Below, in pieces: positions 1 through 8,499 of a DNA stretch of 64,000 nt. Positions within the stretch are counted from its first letter, which is position 1, and the number at the start of each line of letters is the position of its first letter. The DNA comes from Pseudomonas mediterranea CFBP 5447 (lineage in GTDB: Bacteria; Pseudomonadota; Gammaproteobacteria; Pseudomonadales; Pseudomonadaceae): assembly GCF_000774145.1 (NCBI RefSeq), contig NZ_KN322984.1, positions 171,435 to 235,434 on the forward strand, in the 5' to 3' direction. The position numbers and the translations under genes were made by a program. The notes beneath the pieces are model-generated. The model saw nothing but the letters and a program-made list of their open reading frames with translations. It was not told the origin of the DNA and searched no databases.

Positions 1-1
1 T

Positions 2-1906
2 GTGATGAAATGCGACCCCACCCTCTATCGCGCGACGCCGCCATCACTTGCCGTGAAACCTCGCCTGATCCGCCATCTGTTCCTGCCGCCGTTGATCATC
101 GCGCTGACGATCGGCCTGGGTTACCTCGGTTTCTGGATCAGCGAGCACTATGGCATCCGCGGTCTCGCCGAAAATGGCGAGCGCCAGTTGGAGTTGCATG
201 CCCGCGCCGTCGAGAGCGAGATCAGCAAGTACACCTACCTGCCCAGCCTGCTGGAGCTTGAATCCAGCGTCTCGCAACTGCTCGACGACCCGACACCGGA
301 ACATCGCAAGACCGTCAACGAATACCTCGAAGGCCTGAACCGCCGCAGCCTCAGCCGGGCCATCTACGTGATGGACACCACCGGGCGGGTCATGGCCACC
401 AGCAACTGGCGCGACGTCGACAGTTACCTGGGCGAAGACCTGTCCTTCCGCGCCTACTTCCAGAACGCCGTACGCGGCCAGCCGGGACGCTTCTACGGCA
501 TCGGCAGCACCAATGGCGAGCCGGGCTATTACCTGGCTCATGGTCTCGAACAACAGGGCAAGATCATCGGCGTGGCCGTGGTCAAGGTACGGCTCGAAGC
601 CATGGAGGAGCGCTGGCAACGGGCGCGCCTGGAGGCTTTCGTCAGCGACGAGAACGGCATCATCATTCTCTCCAGCGATCCGGCACGACGGCTCAAGTCC
701 GTGCGTCCGCTGAGTGACGACACCAAGGAACGCCTGGCCCGCAGCCTGCAGTATTACTGGTTCCCGCTGAACGAACTGATCCCCCTGGCCCGGGAGCGGC
801 TGACCGAAGGCATGGAGAAACTGACCTTCCCGGCCAACACCGAAGTGGCCGCCGAGAAGCAGGCCATCAGTTACCTTTCGCAGACCCGGCCCTTGAACGA
901 CACCCCGTGGAATTTCACCCTGCTGACCCCCCTCGAAGACTTGCGACGCCAGTCGATCAACCAAGGCATCCTGGTGGCCGTGGCCTTCGCCCTGGTGGCA
1001 TTCCTGTTGATCGCCTGGAACGAACGGCGCAAGGTCATCGCCACCCGCCTCGCCGCTCGTGAAGCCTTGCAGGAAGCCAACAGCCAGCTCGAGCGTCGGA
1101 TTACCGAACGCACCACCGACCTGCGGGCCAGCAACGATCGGCTCAAGAGCCAGATCCGTGAACGCAGGCAGGCTGAAGAAACGTTGCGCCGGGCCCAGGA
1201 CGAACTGGTGCAGGCCGGCAAACTGGCGGCCATCGGGCAAATGTCCACCAGCATCGCCCACGAACTCAACCAGCCGCTGGCTGCGCTGCGCACCTTATCC
1301 GGCAACACCGTACGCTTCCTGGAGCGCGGCCAGCTGGATACCGCCAGCGCCAACCTGAAGACCATCAACGAACTGATCGACCGCATGGGCCGGATCACCG
1401 CCAGCCTGCGCTCCTTCGCCCGGCGCGGGGATGACAAGGGCCGGGCCAGCCTCGGCAAGGCCGTCGAGGCCGCCCTGCAACTACTGGCCGGTCGCCTTGA
1501 AAGCCAGGGTGTTCAAGTGCATGCCGGCTTCGATGACATCCAGGTGCAGATCGACCAGACGCGCCTGGAGCAGATCCTGGTGAACCTGATCGGCAACGCC
1601 CTGGACGCCATGCAGGAACGACCCGAGCCACGGCTGTGGCTCGAAGGCCAGGCCCAGGATGGGAAATATCGCCTGCGGGTACGGGACAATGGCCACGGCA
1701 TCGACCCGGAAACGCGCAAGCATCTGTTCGAACCCTTCTTCACCACCAAACCCGGCGAACAAGGCCTGGGGCTGGGGTTGACGCTCTCGGCGAGCCTGGC
1801 CGCCGCCGCTGGCGGGCACCTGGATGTCGAGCACCCGGATGGCGGTGGCAGCACCTTTGTCCTCGGTTTACCGTTGGTAAGCCCTTTATCTGCCGAGCCG
1901 CTATGA
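2..1906 (+). CDS. dctB: C4-dicarboxylate sensor histidine kinase DctB
   Basis: Inner-membrane sensor kinase that detects C4-dicarboxylates (succinate, fumarate, malate) in the periplasm and phosphorylates DctD. A first membrane segment lies near residues 27-45, followed by a periplasmic PDC/Cache-type region to about 320 and a second membrane segment near 322-341. A coiled-coil stretch follows, then the dimerisation domain with the phospho-acceptor His (IAHELNQPLAAL, His420 counted from base 2). The ATPase domain shows NLIGNALDAM, DNGHGI and GLGLGL. The stop overlaps the dctD start (ATGA), so the two are translationally coupled. The frame opens with GTG at 2 and ATG at 5; because the window begins here, an upstream start cannot be excluded, although 634 residues is about family length. 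Confidence 0.9.
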   Translation: MMKCDPTLYRATPPSLAVKPRLIRHLFLPPLIIALTIGLGYLGFWISEHYGIRGLAENGERQLELHARAVESEISKYTYLPSLLELESSVSQLLDDPTPEHRKTVNEYLEGLNRRSLSRAIYVMDTTGRVMATSNWRDVDSYLGEDLSFRAYFQNAVRGQPGRFYGIGSTNGEPGYYLAHGLEQQGKIIGVAVVKVRLEAMEERWQRARLEAFVSDENGIIILSSDPARRLKSVRPLSDDTKERLARSLQYYWFPLNELIPLARERLTEGMEKLTFPANTEVAAEKQAISYLSQTRPLNDTPWNFTLLTPLEDLRRQSINQGILVAVAFALVAFLLIAWNERRKVIATRLAAREALQEANSQLERRITERTTDLRASNDRLKSQIRERRQAEETLRRAQDELVQAGKLAAIGQMSTSIAHELNQPLAALRTLSGNTVRFLERGQLDTASANLKTINELIDRMGRITASLRSFARRGDDKGRASLGKAVEAALQLLAGRLESQGVQVHAGFDDIQVQIDQTRLEQILVNLIGNALDAMQERPEPRLWLEGQAQDGKYRLRVRDNGHGIDPETRKHLFEPFFTTKPGEQGLGLGLTLSASLAAAAGGHLDVEHPDGGGSTFVLGLPLVSPLSAEPL

Positions 1907-3231
1907 ACAACGACCTGAGCGTACTGATCGTCGAAGACGATCCCCATGTCCTGCTGGGCTGCCAGCAGGCCCTGGCCCTGGAAGACATTCCCTGCGACGG
2001 CGTGGGCAGCGCTGAAGAAGCCCTGGCGCGAGTCGGCGAGGACTTTGCCGGCATCGTCATCAGTGACATCCGCCTGCCGGGCATCGACGGCCTGGAACTG
2101 CTGACCCGCCTCAAGGACCGGGACCGCAACCTGCCGGTGGTGCTGATCACCGGTCACGGCGACATCTCCATGGCGGTGGACGCCATGCAGAAAGGCGCCT
2201 ACGACTTCATGGAGAAACCCTTCTCCCCCGAACGCCTGGTGGACGTCGCCCGCCGCGCCCTGGAAAAGCGCAGCCTGGCCCGAGAAGTGACTTCGTTGCG
2301 CCGGCAACTGGCCGAACGCGACTCCCTGGAAGGGCGGATCATCGGTCGCTCGCCGGCCATGCAGCACTTGCGGGAATTGATCGCCAATGTCGCCGATACC
2401 TCGGCCAACGTGCTGATCGAAGGCGAAACCGGCACCGGCAAGGAACTGGTCGCCCGCTGCCTGCATGATTTCAGCCGACGCAATGGCAAACAATTCGTCG
2501 CGCTGAACTGCGGCGGCTTGCCGGAGAACCTGTTCGAAAGCGAGATCTTCGGCCATGAAGCCAATGCCTTCACCGGTGCTGGCAAGCGTCGGATCGGCAA
2601 GATCGAGCACGCCGACGGCGGCACGCTGTTTCTCGATGAAGTGGAAAGCATGCCCCTGCCCTTACAGATCAAGCTGTTGCGCGTCCTACAGGAGCGCACC
2701 CTCGAACGGCTGGGCTCGAACCAGAGTGTGGCCGTGGATTGCCGGGTGATCGCCGCGACCAAGTCCGACCTGGATGAACTGGGTCGGGCCGGACAGTTTC
2801 GCAGCGACCTGTATTACCGCCTCAACGTGGTGACCCTGGAACTGCCGCCACTGCGCGAACGGCGGGAAGACATCCTGCAACTGTTCGAACATTTTCTTCA
2901 GCAATCGTCCCTGCGCTTCGACCGTACGGCACCGGAGCTGGACAACCAGACCTTGTCCAATTTGATGAGCCACGACTGGCCGGGCAACGTGCGGGAGCTG
3001 CGCAACGTCGCCGAACGCTTCGCCCTCGGCCTGCCGGCCTTCAAGAAATCCGGGAACAGCGGCGCCAGCCAAGGCCTGGCCTTCGCCGAAGCGGTAGAAG
3101 CCTTCGAACGCAACCTGCTGGTCGACGCCCTGCAACGCAGCGGCGGCAACCTGACCCAGGCCAGTCAGGAACTGGGGATGGCCAAGACCACGCTGTTCGA
3201 CAAAGTCAAAAAATATGGCCTGAGCCACTGA
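1903..3231 (+). CDS. dctD: Sigma-54-dependent response regulator DctD
   Basis: Response regulator and enhancer-binding protein that, once phosphorylated by DctB, activates RpoN-dependent transcription of the dicarboxylate transporter gene. The receiver domain covers residues 1-120, with acceptor Asp55 (SDIRLPG) and Lys105. The AAA+ domain has Walker A GETGTGK at 174-180 and Walker B GGTLFLDE at about 239-246. The C-terminal Fis-type helix-turn-helix ends in the last 25 residues. The sigma-54-contact loop reads NAFTGA (221-226) instead of GAFTGA. The 442-residue length fits the family. The frame is open upstream to 1636, but the ATG overlapping the dctB stop gives a start directly before the receiver domain. 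The dctA transporter is not in this window. Confidence 0.93.
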   Translation: MNNDLSVLIVEDDPHVLLGCQQALALEDIPCDGVGSAEEALARVGEDFAGIVISDIRLPGIDGLELLTRLKDRDRNLPVVLITGHGDISMAVDAMQKGAYDFMEKPFSPERLVDVARRALEKRSLAREVTSLRRQLAERDSLEGRIIGRSPAMQHLRELIANVADTSANVLIEGETGTGKELVARCLHDFSRRNGKQFVALNCGGLPENLFESEIFGHEANAFTGAGKRRIGKIEHADGGTLFLDEVESMPLPLQIKLLRVLQERTLERLGSNQSVAVDCRVIAATKSDLDELGRAGQFRSDLYYRLNVVTLELPPLRERREDILQLFEHFLQQSSLRFDRTAPELDNQTLSNLMSHDWPGNVRELRNVAERFALGLPAFKKSGNSGASQGLAFAEAVEAFERNLLVDALQRSGGNLTQASQELGMAKTTLFDKVKKYGLSH

Positions 3232-3248
3232 CCGGGGACGATGAAACT

Positions 3249-3587
3249 GTGGACCTGATCTTCAAGGCAGCGCTCGGCGCGGCGGTGGTGGTGATCCTGG
3301 CGATGCTGGCCAAGACCCGCAACTATTACATCGCCGGGCTGGTGCCGTTGTTCCCCACCTTTGCCCTGATTGCCCATTACATCGTCGGCAAGGGCCGCTC
3401 GGTAGAGGACCTGAAGACCACCATCGTGTTTGGCATATGGTCGATTATTCCCTACTTCGTCTATCTGGCGACGCTGTACATCATGGTCGACCGCATGCGC
3501 CTCGAGGCTTCACTGGCCGTGGCGGCGGTGGCGTGGCTGATGGCCGCGACGGTGCTGGTCAGTGTCTGGGTAAGGGTGCACGGCTGA
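3249..3587 (+). CDS. glpM: GlpM family membrane protein
   Basis: Small inner-membrane protein of 112 residues with about four hydrophobic segments (near 5-20, 27-45, 58-78 and 85-108). Conserved stretches NYYIAGLVPLFPTFALIAHY and GIWSIIPYF match the GlpM family as remembered from Pseudomonas, where it was described beside glycerol genes and linked to alginate production; its biochemical role is not known. Start taken as GTG at 3249, since the in-frame protein begins right at the first membrane helix and a GGGGAC sequence lies about 10 bases upstream. It sits 17 bases after dctD, so read-through from that operon is possible. The usual glycerol genes are not adjacent here. Confidence 0.75.
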   Translation: MDLIFKAALGAAVVVILAMLAKTRNYYIAGLVPLFPTFALIAHYIVGKGRSVEDLKTTIVFGIWSIIPYFVYLATLYIMVDRMRLEASLAVAAVAWLMAATVLVSVWVRVHG

Positions 3588-3593
3588 ATGTTG

Positions 3594-3675
3594 GCCGCTC
3601 CCACAGGGGCCTGTGTGGCCGCAATCTCTGCGATCACCCATAACAGGGTGGGAGCGAGCCTGCTCGCGATGGCGT
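3594..3675. repeat. REP-like palindromic element between convergent genes
   Basis: Contains one full copy of the 'gtgggagcgagcctgctcgc' element and, about 45 bases earlier, a short inverted remnant ('gctcccacag'). It sits between the convergent ends of glpM and the oxidoreductase gene, the usual site for these elements. Confidence 0.7.
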
Positions 3676-3679
3676 CGGA

Positions 3680-4294
3680 TCAGTAGCCGACAGTGAACCG
3701 AGTACGCGAGAACTGCGGCGCTTCCACCTCATCGATCATCGCAATGGCGTAGTCGGCAAAGCTGATCCAGCTGCGCCCGGTGGCATCGAACAACAGGTGG
3801 TCCTTGCCCACCCGGAATTGCCCGGTGCGCCCGGTTTCGACGAACTCCGCCGAGGGCGAGAGGAAGGTCCAGTCCAGGTCCTGCTCCTTGCGCAGCACGT
3901 CGAGGAACAGCGCACCGGCGGTGGCTTCGGCGAGGTATTCCTCAGGAAAACCCTCGCTGTCGATCACCCGGCTGTTGTCCGGCAGCAGCAACGAGCCGGC
4001 GCCGCCCACCACGAGCAAGCGCTTGACCCCGGCAGCCTTGAGCGGAGCGACGATCTTGTCGGCCGGCACAGTGGCAAAGTGGGCGGCGCTGATCACCACG
4101 TCGTGACCGTCGACCGCAGCGATCAACGCCTCGCTGTCCAGCACGTCCAATTGCTTGCAGGTCACCCCAGCCCTTTCGCCGATTTTCGCGGTGTTACGGG
4201 CGATGGCCGTCACGCTGTGACCGCGACGCAGGGCCTCTTCCAACAGTTGGCTGCCAGCACGACCGGTAGCGCCGATGATTGCGATTTTGCTCAT
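3680..4294 (-). CDS. NAD(P)-binding oxidoreductase, NmrA/YwnB-like
   Basis: 204-residue atypical short-chain dehydrogenase. The N-terminal Rossmann motif IIGATGRAGSQLLEEAL (GxxGxxG) binds NAD(P). Acidic and small residues follow beta-2, and a conserved region around residues 85-110 (LLVVGGAGSLLLPD) is typical of YwnB/NmrA-like proteins. There is no classical Tyr-x-x-x-Lys pair in the expected place, so it may act as a redox sensor or flavin reductase-like enzyme rather than a standard dehydrogenase. It is transcribed alone on the minus strand, flanked on both sides by REP-like elements. The substrate is not predictable from sequence. Confidence 0.75.
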   Translation of the reverse strand: MSKIAIIGATGRAGSQLLEEALRRGHSVTAIARNTAKIGERAGVTCKQLDVLDSEALIAAVDGHDVVISAAHFATVPADKIVAPLKAAGVKRLLVVGGAGSLLLPDNSRVIDSEGFPEEYLAEATAGALFLDVLRKEQDLDWTFLSPSAEFVETGRTGQFRVGKDHLLFDATGRSWISFADYAIAMIDEVEAPQFSRTRFTVGY

Positions 4295-4350
4295 GGTGTT
4301 CTCCTGTGATTAACGATGTTTGACAGAATACTGTTGTGAATACCAAGCCC

Positions 4351-4436
4351 GTGGGAGCAAAGCTTGCTCGCGATACAGACGCCGCGATTTCAGAAAAACC
4401 GCATCAAATTCATCGCGGGCAAGCCTTGCTCCCACA
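4351..4436. repeat. Divergent REP-like pair (inverted arms)
   Basis: A variant element beginning 'gtgggagcaaagcttgctcg' is followed about 55 bases later by its inverted partner ending 'gccttgctcccacag'. The pair can fold into a long hairpin. It fills most of the 174-base gap between two minus-strand genes; the core differs from the majority family (caaagcttg instead of cgagcctg). Confidence 0.7.
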
Positions 4437-4468
4437 GGCCTTGCTCCTGCATGACAAGAACAAGACCC

Positions 4469-5347
4469 TCACCACTTCATCTCCCCCTTCGCCACCTTGG
4501 CACTGAGCGCCAGGGAGCTGTCATCGCCCAGGTTCGGATAACGTTGTTTCATGGCGGCGATCAGCGCAGCGGAATCCTTGGCCCGGGCGGTCTCTTCGTC
4601 GAACGCCTTGATGTAGCCGGCAGTGAAGGTGACCGCGGCCAGGGAGCGACTGCTCTCGCCCAGGTAATGGCCTGGAATCACGGTGCGCGGTTGCAGCTTC
4701 TCAATGCCGGCCAGCGTCGCCAGCCAGTCCTTATGGGACTGTGGCGCCTGGGTATCGGCCATCCAGACATGAATGTTCTCGGCCACCACCACCCCGCCGA
4801 CTACGGCCTTGATCGATGGAATCCACAGGAAACTGCGATCCGGTTGTGGACCGTCGAGTCCGACGACCTGCAAGCGCTGGCCTTCCAGCATCAGGCTGTC
4901 GCCCTTGAGTACCTGGGGCACGACCGCCTTGGCCGGTGCGTCGGCCTTGAGGATCGGTCCCCAGTATTGAAGCTTGCCGTCGACGGTCTGCTTGATGTGC
5001 TCGACGGTCGGCGCAGACGCCAGCACCTTGGCTTCCGGGAACGCGGCGGTCAGGGTTTCCAGGCCGAAATAATAGTCCGGGTCGCCATGGCTGATATAAA
5101 TCGCGGTCAGTTGCTTGCCGCTGGCGCGGATTTTCTGCACCACCTGTTCAGCCTGGGATTTGCCGAATTGGGCATCCACCAGAATCGCCTCCTTTGCGCC
5201 GCTGACCAGTACCGAGGTCACCGGGAACACCGCTGCCTCGCCAGGATTGTAGACGTCGAGGGTAAGGTCGGCGGCCCAGGCGTGGGCAGCGAAGACCAGG
5301 CCGGCAGTCGCCAGCAACAGGCGCTTGAGTGAGGTGCTTGCGGTCAT
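4469..5347 (-). CDS. Secreted metallo-beta-lactamase-fold protein with unusual metal site
   Basis: 292-residue MBL-fold protein with a clear Sec signal peptide (residues 1-25, ending AHAWA). It resembles the periplasmic metallo-hydrolase-like subgroup found in pseudomonads. The usual HxHxDH zinc motif is replaced by HGDPDY (context [12 protein letters not shown]), and the following His-containing loop reads DGPQPDRSF; only the late PGHY motif looks standard. Metal binding and hydrolase activity therefore cannot be assumed. The start at 5347 gives the signal peptide at the N-terminus; the frame extends 11 codons upstream without similarity to a leader. It is divergent from a LysR gene 113 bases away, which probably controls it. 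Substrate unknown. Confidence 0.75.
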   Translation of the reverse strand: MTASTSLKRLLLATAGLVFAAHAWAADLTLDVYNPGEAAVFPVTSVLVSGAKEAILVDAQFGKSQAEQVVQKIRASGKQLTAIYISHGDPDYYFGLETLTAAFPEAKVLASAPTVEHIKQTVDGKLQYWGPILKADAPAKAVVPQVLKGDSLMLEGQRLQVVGLDGPQPDRSFLWIPSIKAVVGGVVVAENIHVWMADTQAPQSHKDWLATLAGIEKLQPRTVIPGHYLGESSRSLAAVTFTAGYIKAFDEETARAKDSAALIAAMKQRYPNLGDDSSLALSAKVAKGEMKW

Positions 5348-5459
5348 GCTGTGCTCCGTTGTCGATTGGCCCGAAGGCAATGAAACGGAGCTTAGTCATC
5401 TGGTTCGTTCCAAAAAATGCGATGCTACGACATAGTTTGTTTCTGAAAACGGGCAAATC

Positions 5460-6365
5460 ATGGATCGTCTACAAGCAATGCGGGTGTTTGTCACCGTGGT
5501 GGACCTGGGCAGCCAGTCGGCGGCGGCCGATTATCTGGAGCTGTCGCGGCCGGTAGTGTCGCGGTATCTGGCGGAACTGGAGGACTGGGTCGGTGCCCGG
5601 CTGATGCACCGCACCACCCGCAAGCTGAGCCTGACGGCCGCCGGCATCGAAACACTGCCACGCTGCCGGCAGATGCTGGAGCTGTCCAGCGACATGCAGG
5701 CAGCCGTCAGTGCACCGGACGACGCCCCACGGGGCATGTTGCGCATCAGTTCCAGCACCTCGTTCGGCCAGGCCCAGTTGGCAACGGCCATCACCGAGTA
5801 TGTCACCCGCTATCCAGGGGTGAGCGTCGACCTGCAAATGCTCGATCGCATCGTGAACCTGGTGGATGAGCGTATCGACCTGGCGATCCGCATGAGCTAC
5901 GACCTGGACCCCAGCCTGATCGCCCGACGCCTCACCGTCTGCCGCTCGGTGATCTGTGCCTCGCCTGGCTATCTGCGTGAACACCCGGCGCCGCAACGGG
6001 TCGAGGACCTGAGCCGGCACAATTGCCTGACCCATTCCTACGTGGGCAAGAGCCTCTGGCATTTCGAGCAGGACGGCGAGCAGGTTTCGGTGCCGGTGCA
6101 GGGCAATATCAGCGGCAACGACGCCAGCACCTTGCTACGGGCGACCATGGCCGGTGCCGGCGTGGCGATGCTGCCCAGCTACCAGGCCGGCGCCCATATC
6201 AAGAGCGGCGAACTGACCCGCCTGCTGGCCCACGCCGAACCCCGGCAGATGAACATGTACGCGGTGTATGCATCTCGCCGGCACATGCCGTCGGCACTGC
6301 GCAGCCTGGTGGATTTCCTGGTGGTGAGGTTTCCCGAGACGCCGGAGTGGGATGTGGGGCTGTAG
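5460..6365 (+). CDS. LysR-family transcriptional regulator
   Basis: 301-residue LysR-type regulator. The winged helix-turn-helix covers residues 1-60 (MRVFVTVVDLGSQSAAADYL, then SRPVVSRYLAELE), and a periplasmic-binding-protein-like effector domain covers about 90-295. Members with a similar N-terminus often control a divergently transcribed enzyme; here that is the MBL-fold gene, with a 112-base shared promoter region. No effector can be named. The start at ATG 5460 places the HTH at the usual position. Confidence 0.88.
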   Translation: MDRLQAMRVFVTVVDLGSQSAAADYLELSRPVVSRYLAELEDWVGARLMHRTTRKLSLTAAGIETLPRCRQMLELSSDMQAAVSAPDDAPRGMLRISSSTSFGQAQLATAITEYVTRYPGVSVDLQMLDRIVNLVDERIDLAIRMSYDLDPSLIARRLTVCRSVICASPGYLREHPAPQRVEDLSRHNCLTHSYVGKSLWHFEQDGEQVSVPVQGNISGNDASTLLRATMAGAGVAMLPSYQAGAHIKSGELTRLLAHAEPRQMNMYAVYASRRHMPSALRSLVDFLVVRFPETPEWDVGL

Positions 6366-6390
6366 AAGTACTTCTTCACCCCTGCCCCCC

Positions 6391-6480
6391 TGTGGGAGCG
6401 AGCCTGCTCGCGATGGCGGAGTATCAGTCAACATTTGCGCAACTGACACATCGCCATCGCGAGCAGGCTCGCTCCCACAA
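6391..6480. repeat. REP pair in inverted orientation (REPIN-like)
   Basis: Two copies of the 'gagcgagcctgctcgcgat' element face each other across a roughly 40-base spacer, forming a long hairpin. It lies between the LysR stop and the gcsR start. Confidence 0.85.
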
Positions 6481-6580
6481 GGGGGCAATACAACTCTCAA
6501 GTCGTGCACCTGGATTCCACCAACAGCCCGCCCCAAGGCATACTTGCCACCCTCCGCATTCCAGAATCCGAAACCGCCCC

Positions 6581-8086
6581 ATGCGTATCCACGTCAGTTT
6601 CATCGACCGCGTCGGCATCACCCAGGAAGTCCTGGCGCTGCTGGGTGGGCGCAATCTCAATCTGGATGCGGTGGAGATGGTGCCGCCCAACGTCTACATC
6701 GACGCCCCGACCCTCAGCCCACAGGTGCTGGACGAGCTGCGTGAGGCGCTGTTCAGCGTGCGCGGGGTGCAGGCGGTCACCGTGGTGGACATCCTGCCGG
6801 GCCAGCGTCGGCACCTGCAGCTCGATGCCCTGCTGGCGGCCATGACCGACCCGGTTCTCGCCCTCGACAGCGCCGGCAACGTGTTGCTGGCCAACCCTGC
6901 GCTGATCGCCCTGTACGGCCGCGAACCGGCCGGCGAAAGCGTGGCCGGGCTATTCGGGGACGAGGCACTGTTGGGTACCTTGCTGGAGAACGGCTTTCGC
7001 TTGCCGCTGCGGGAAATCACCCTCAATGGCCAGACCTGGCTGCTGGACGCCACGCCTATCACCGATGCCGGAGCGTTGCTCACGCTGTATCAACCGAACC
7101 GCATCGGCGAACGTCTGTCGGCGCTGCACCATGACCATGCCGAAGGTTTTGATGCACTGCTTGGCGACTCACCGGCGATCCGTACCCTCAAGGCCCGGGC
7201 GCAACGAGTTGCGGCGCTGGATGCACCGCTGTTGATCCAGGGCGAAACCGGCACCGGCAAGGAATTAGTGGCCCGGGCCTGTCATGCCATCAGCGCGCGG
7301 CATGGCGCACCGTTCCTGGCCTTGAACTGCGCCGCGCTGCCGGAGAACCTGGCCGAAAGCGAACTGTTCGGCTATGCCCCCGGCGCCTTTACCGGTGCAC
7401 AACGGGGCGGTAAGCCGGGGCTGATGGAACTGGCGAACCAGGGCACGGTGTTCCTGGATGAAATCGGCGAAATGTCGCCGTACCTGCAAGCCAAGCTGCT
7501 GCGCTTCCTCAACGACGGCAGCTTCCGCCGGGTCGGCGGCGACCGGGAAATCAAGGTCAACGTGCGGATCCTCAGCGCGACCCATCGCAACCTGGAGAAA
7601 ATGGTCAACGAAGGTTCGTTCCGCGAAGACCTGTTCTATCGCCTGAACGTGCTCAACGTCGAGGTTCCGCCGCTGCGTGAACGCGGCCAGGACATCCTCC
7701 TGCTGGCCCGGCATTTCATGCAGCAGGCCTGCGCCCAGATCCAGCGCCCGGTCTGTCGCCTGGCTCCCGGCACCTATCCGGCGCTGCTGGGCAACCGCTG
7801 GCCCGGCAACGTGCGCCAACTGCAAAACGTGATCTTCCGCGCCGCGGCCATCTGCGAGAGCAGCCTGGTGGACATCGGGGACCTGGACATCGCCGGTACC
7901 TCCGTCGCGCGACAAGGCGATGTGGACGTCGAAAGCCTGGAACAGGCCGTGGAAACCTTCGAGAAACACCTGCTCGAAAGTCTCTACGTCAACTACCCGT
8001 CTACTCGTCAACTCGCCAGCCGCCTGCAAACCTCCCACACAGCGATTGCCCATCGGCTGCGCAAGTATGGGATCCCCAATAAATAA
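6581..8086 (+). CDS. gcsR: TyrR-like sigma-54 enhancer-binding protein GcsR
   Basis: 501-residue activator of the glycine cleavage operon that lies immediately downstream. An ACT domain at about residues 1-70 (MRIHVSFIDRVGITQEVLAL) probably senses glycine or a related amino acid. A PAS domain follows (about 80-170, ALDSAGNVLLANPALIALYG), then the AAA+ domain with Walker A GETGTGKE, intact GAFTGA and Walker B TVFLDE. A TyrR-type HTH ends the protein (STRQLASRLQTSHTAIAHRL). There is no receiver domain, so it is ligand-gated rather than a two-component protein. The frame is open from 6023, but that part overlaps LysR and a REP; ATG 6581 opens directly into the ACT domain. The P. aeruginosa counterpart GcsR (PA2449) activates the gcv operon from tandem 18-bp sites, and comparable sites are visible at 8225-8342. 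Confidence 0.88.
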   Translation: MRIHVSFIDRVGITQEVLALLGGRNLNLDAVEMVPPNVYIDAPTLSPQVLDELREALFSVRGVQAVTVVDILPGQRRHLQLDALLAAMTDPVLALDSAGNVLLANPALIALYGREPAGESVAGLFGDEALLGTLLENGFRLPLREITLNGQTWLLDATPITDAGALLTLYQPNRIGERLSALHHDHAEGFDALLGDSPAIRTLKARAQRVAALDAPLLIQGETGTGKELVARACHAISARHGAPFLALNCAALPENLAESELFGYAPGAFTGAQRGGKPGLMELANQGTVFLDEIGEMSPYLQAKLLRFLNDGSFRRVGGDREIKVNVRILSATHRNLEKMVNEGSFREDLFYRLNVLNVEVPPLRERGQDILLLARHFMQQACAQIQRPVCRLAPGTYPALLGNRWPGNVRQLQNVIFRAAAICESSLVDIGDLDIAGTSVARQGDVDVESLEQAVETFEKHLLESLYVNYPSTRQLASRLQTSHTAIAHRLRKYGIPNK

Positions 8087-8091
8087 GACCC

Positions 8092-8181
8092 TGTGGGAGC
8101 GAGCCTGCTCGCGATGACGGCGTGTCAGGTACAGAAATATTGGCTGATACTCCGCCATCGCGAGCAGGCTCGCTCCCACAA
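8092..8181. repeat. REP pair in inverted orientation (REPIN-like)
   Basis: Two inverted copies of the REP palindrome with a spacer of about 40 bases, directly after the gcsR stop. It separates gcsR from the regulatory region of gcvH. Confidence 0.85.
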
Positions 8182-8224
8182 AGGCCTGCCTCGACCAACA
8201 ATCGGCTCAAAAGCGACCTCTATC

Positions 8225-8242
8225 TGTACTGAAAGCGCTACA
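8225..8242 (+). promoter_or_regulatory. Putative GcsR enhancer site 1
   Basis: TGTACTG-AAAG-CGCTACA: two 7-base arms separated by 4 bases, the same 7-4-7 layout as described for GcsR sites. The right arm is identical to those of sites 2 and 3. Confidence 0.65.
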
Positions 8243-8243
8243 G

Positions 8244-8261
8244 TGGAACGATATCGCTACA
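8244..8261 (+). promoter_or_regulatory. Putative GcsR enhancer site 2
   Basis: TGGAACG-ATAT-CGCTACA, starting 19 bases after the start of site 1, so both lie nearly two helical turns apart on the same face of the DNA. Confidence 0.65.
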
Positions 8262-8324
8262 GTCGGCGGTAAACTGCGCCGGATAAGGCTTTGATCCCGC
8301 AATCATTTTTTCCGAGCGCGCAGC

Positions 8325-8342
8325 TGTAGCGATTTCGCTACA
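8325..8342 (+). promoter_or_regulatory. Putative GcsR enhancer site 3
   Basis: TGTAGCG-ATTT-CGCTACA, a perfect dyad in its 7-base arms and the closest of the three to the promoter (about 65 bases before the -24 element). Confidence 0.7.
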
Positions 8343-8405
8343 GGCGCGGTTGACAGAGTCGTGTCGAATCCCCTCAAACCATTGATCCGTAAGCACTTAT
8401 CGACA

Positions 8406-8422
8406 TTGGCCGCATTCTTGCT
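8406..8422 (+). promoter_or_regulatory. Sigma-54 (-24/-12) promoter of the gcv operon
   Basis: TTGGCCGCATTCTTGCT carries the invariant GG (8408-8409) and GC (8420-8421) with exactly 10 bases between them, matching TGGCAC-N5-TTGC. Transcription would start near 8433, about 65 bases before gcvH. It lies downstream of three putative GcsR sites. Confidence 0.8.
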
Positions 8423-8499
8423 ATGGGTATTACATATGGCCGGGCCATGCCCCGCGCCTTTTTCCGCGTCCACCAGACGATCTGGCCCCAGGAGTTCCC

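Noticed and set aside
6023..6580. Upstream extension of the gcsR frame
   Set aside because: It overlaps the end of LysR and a REP pair; the conserved ACT domain starts at 6581.
8182..8499. Glycine riboswitch before gcvH
   Set aside because: No tandem aptamer-like structure; enhancer sites and a sigma-54 promoter explain the region.
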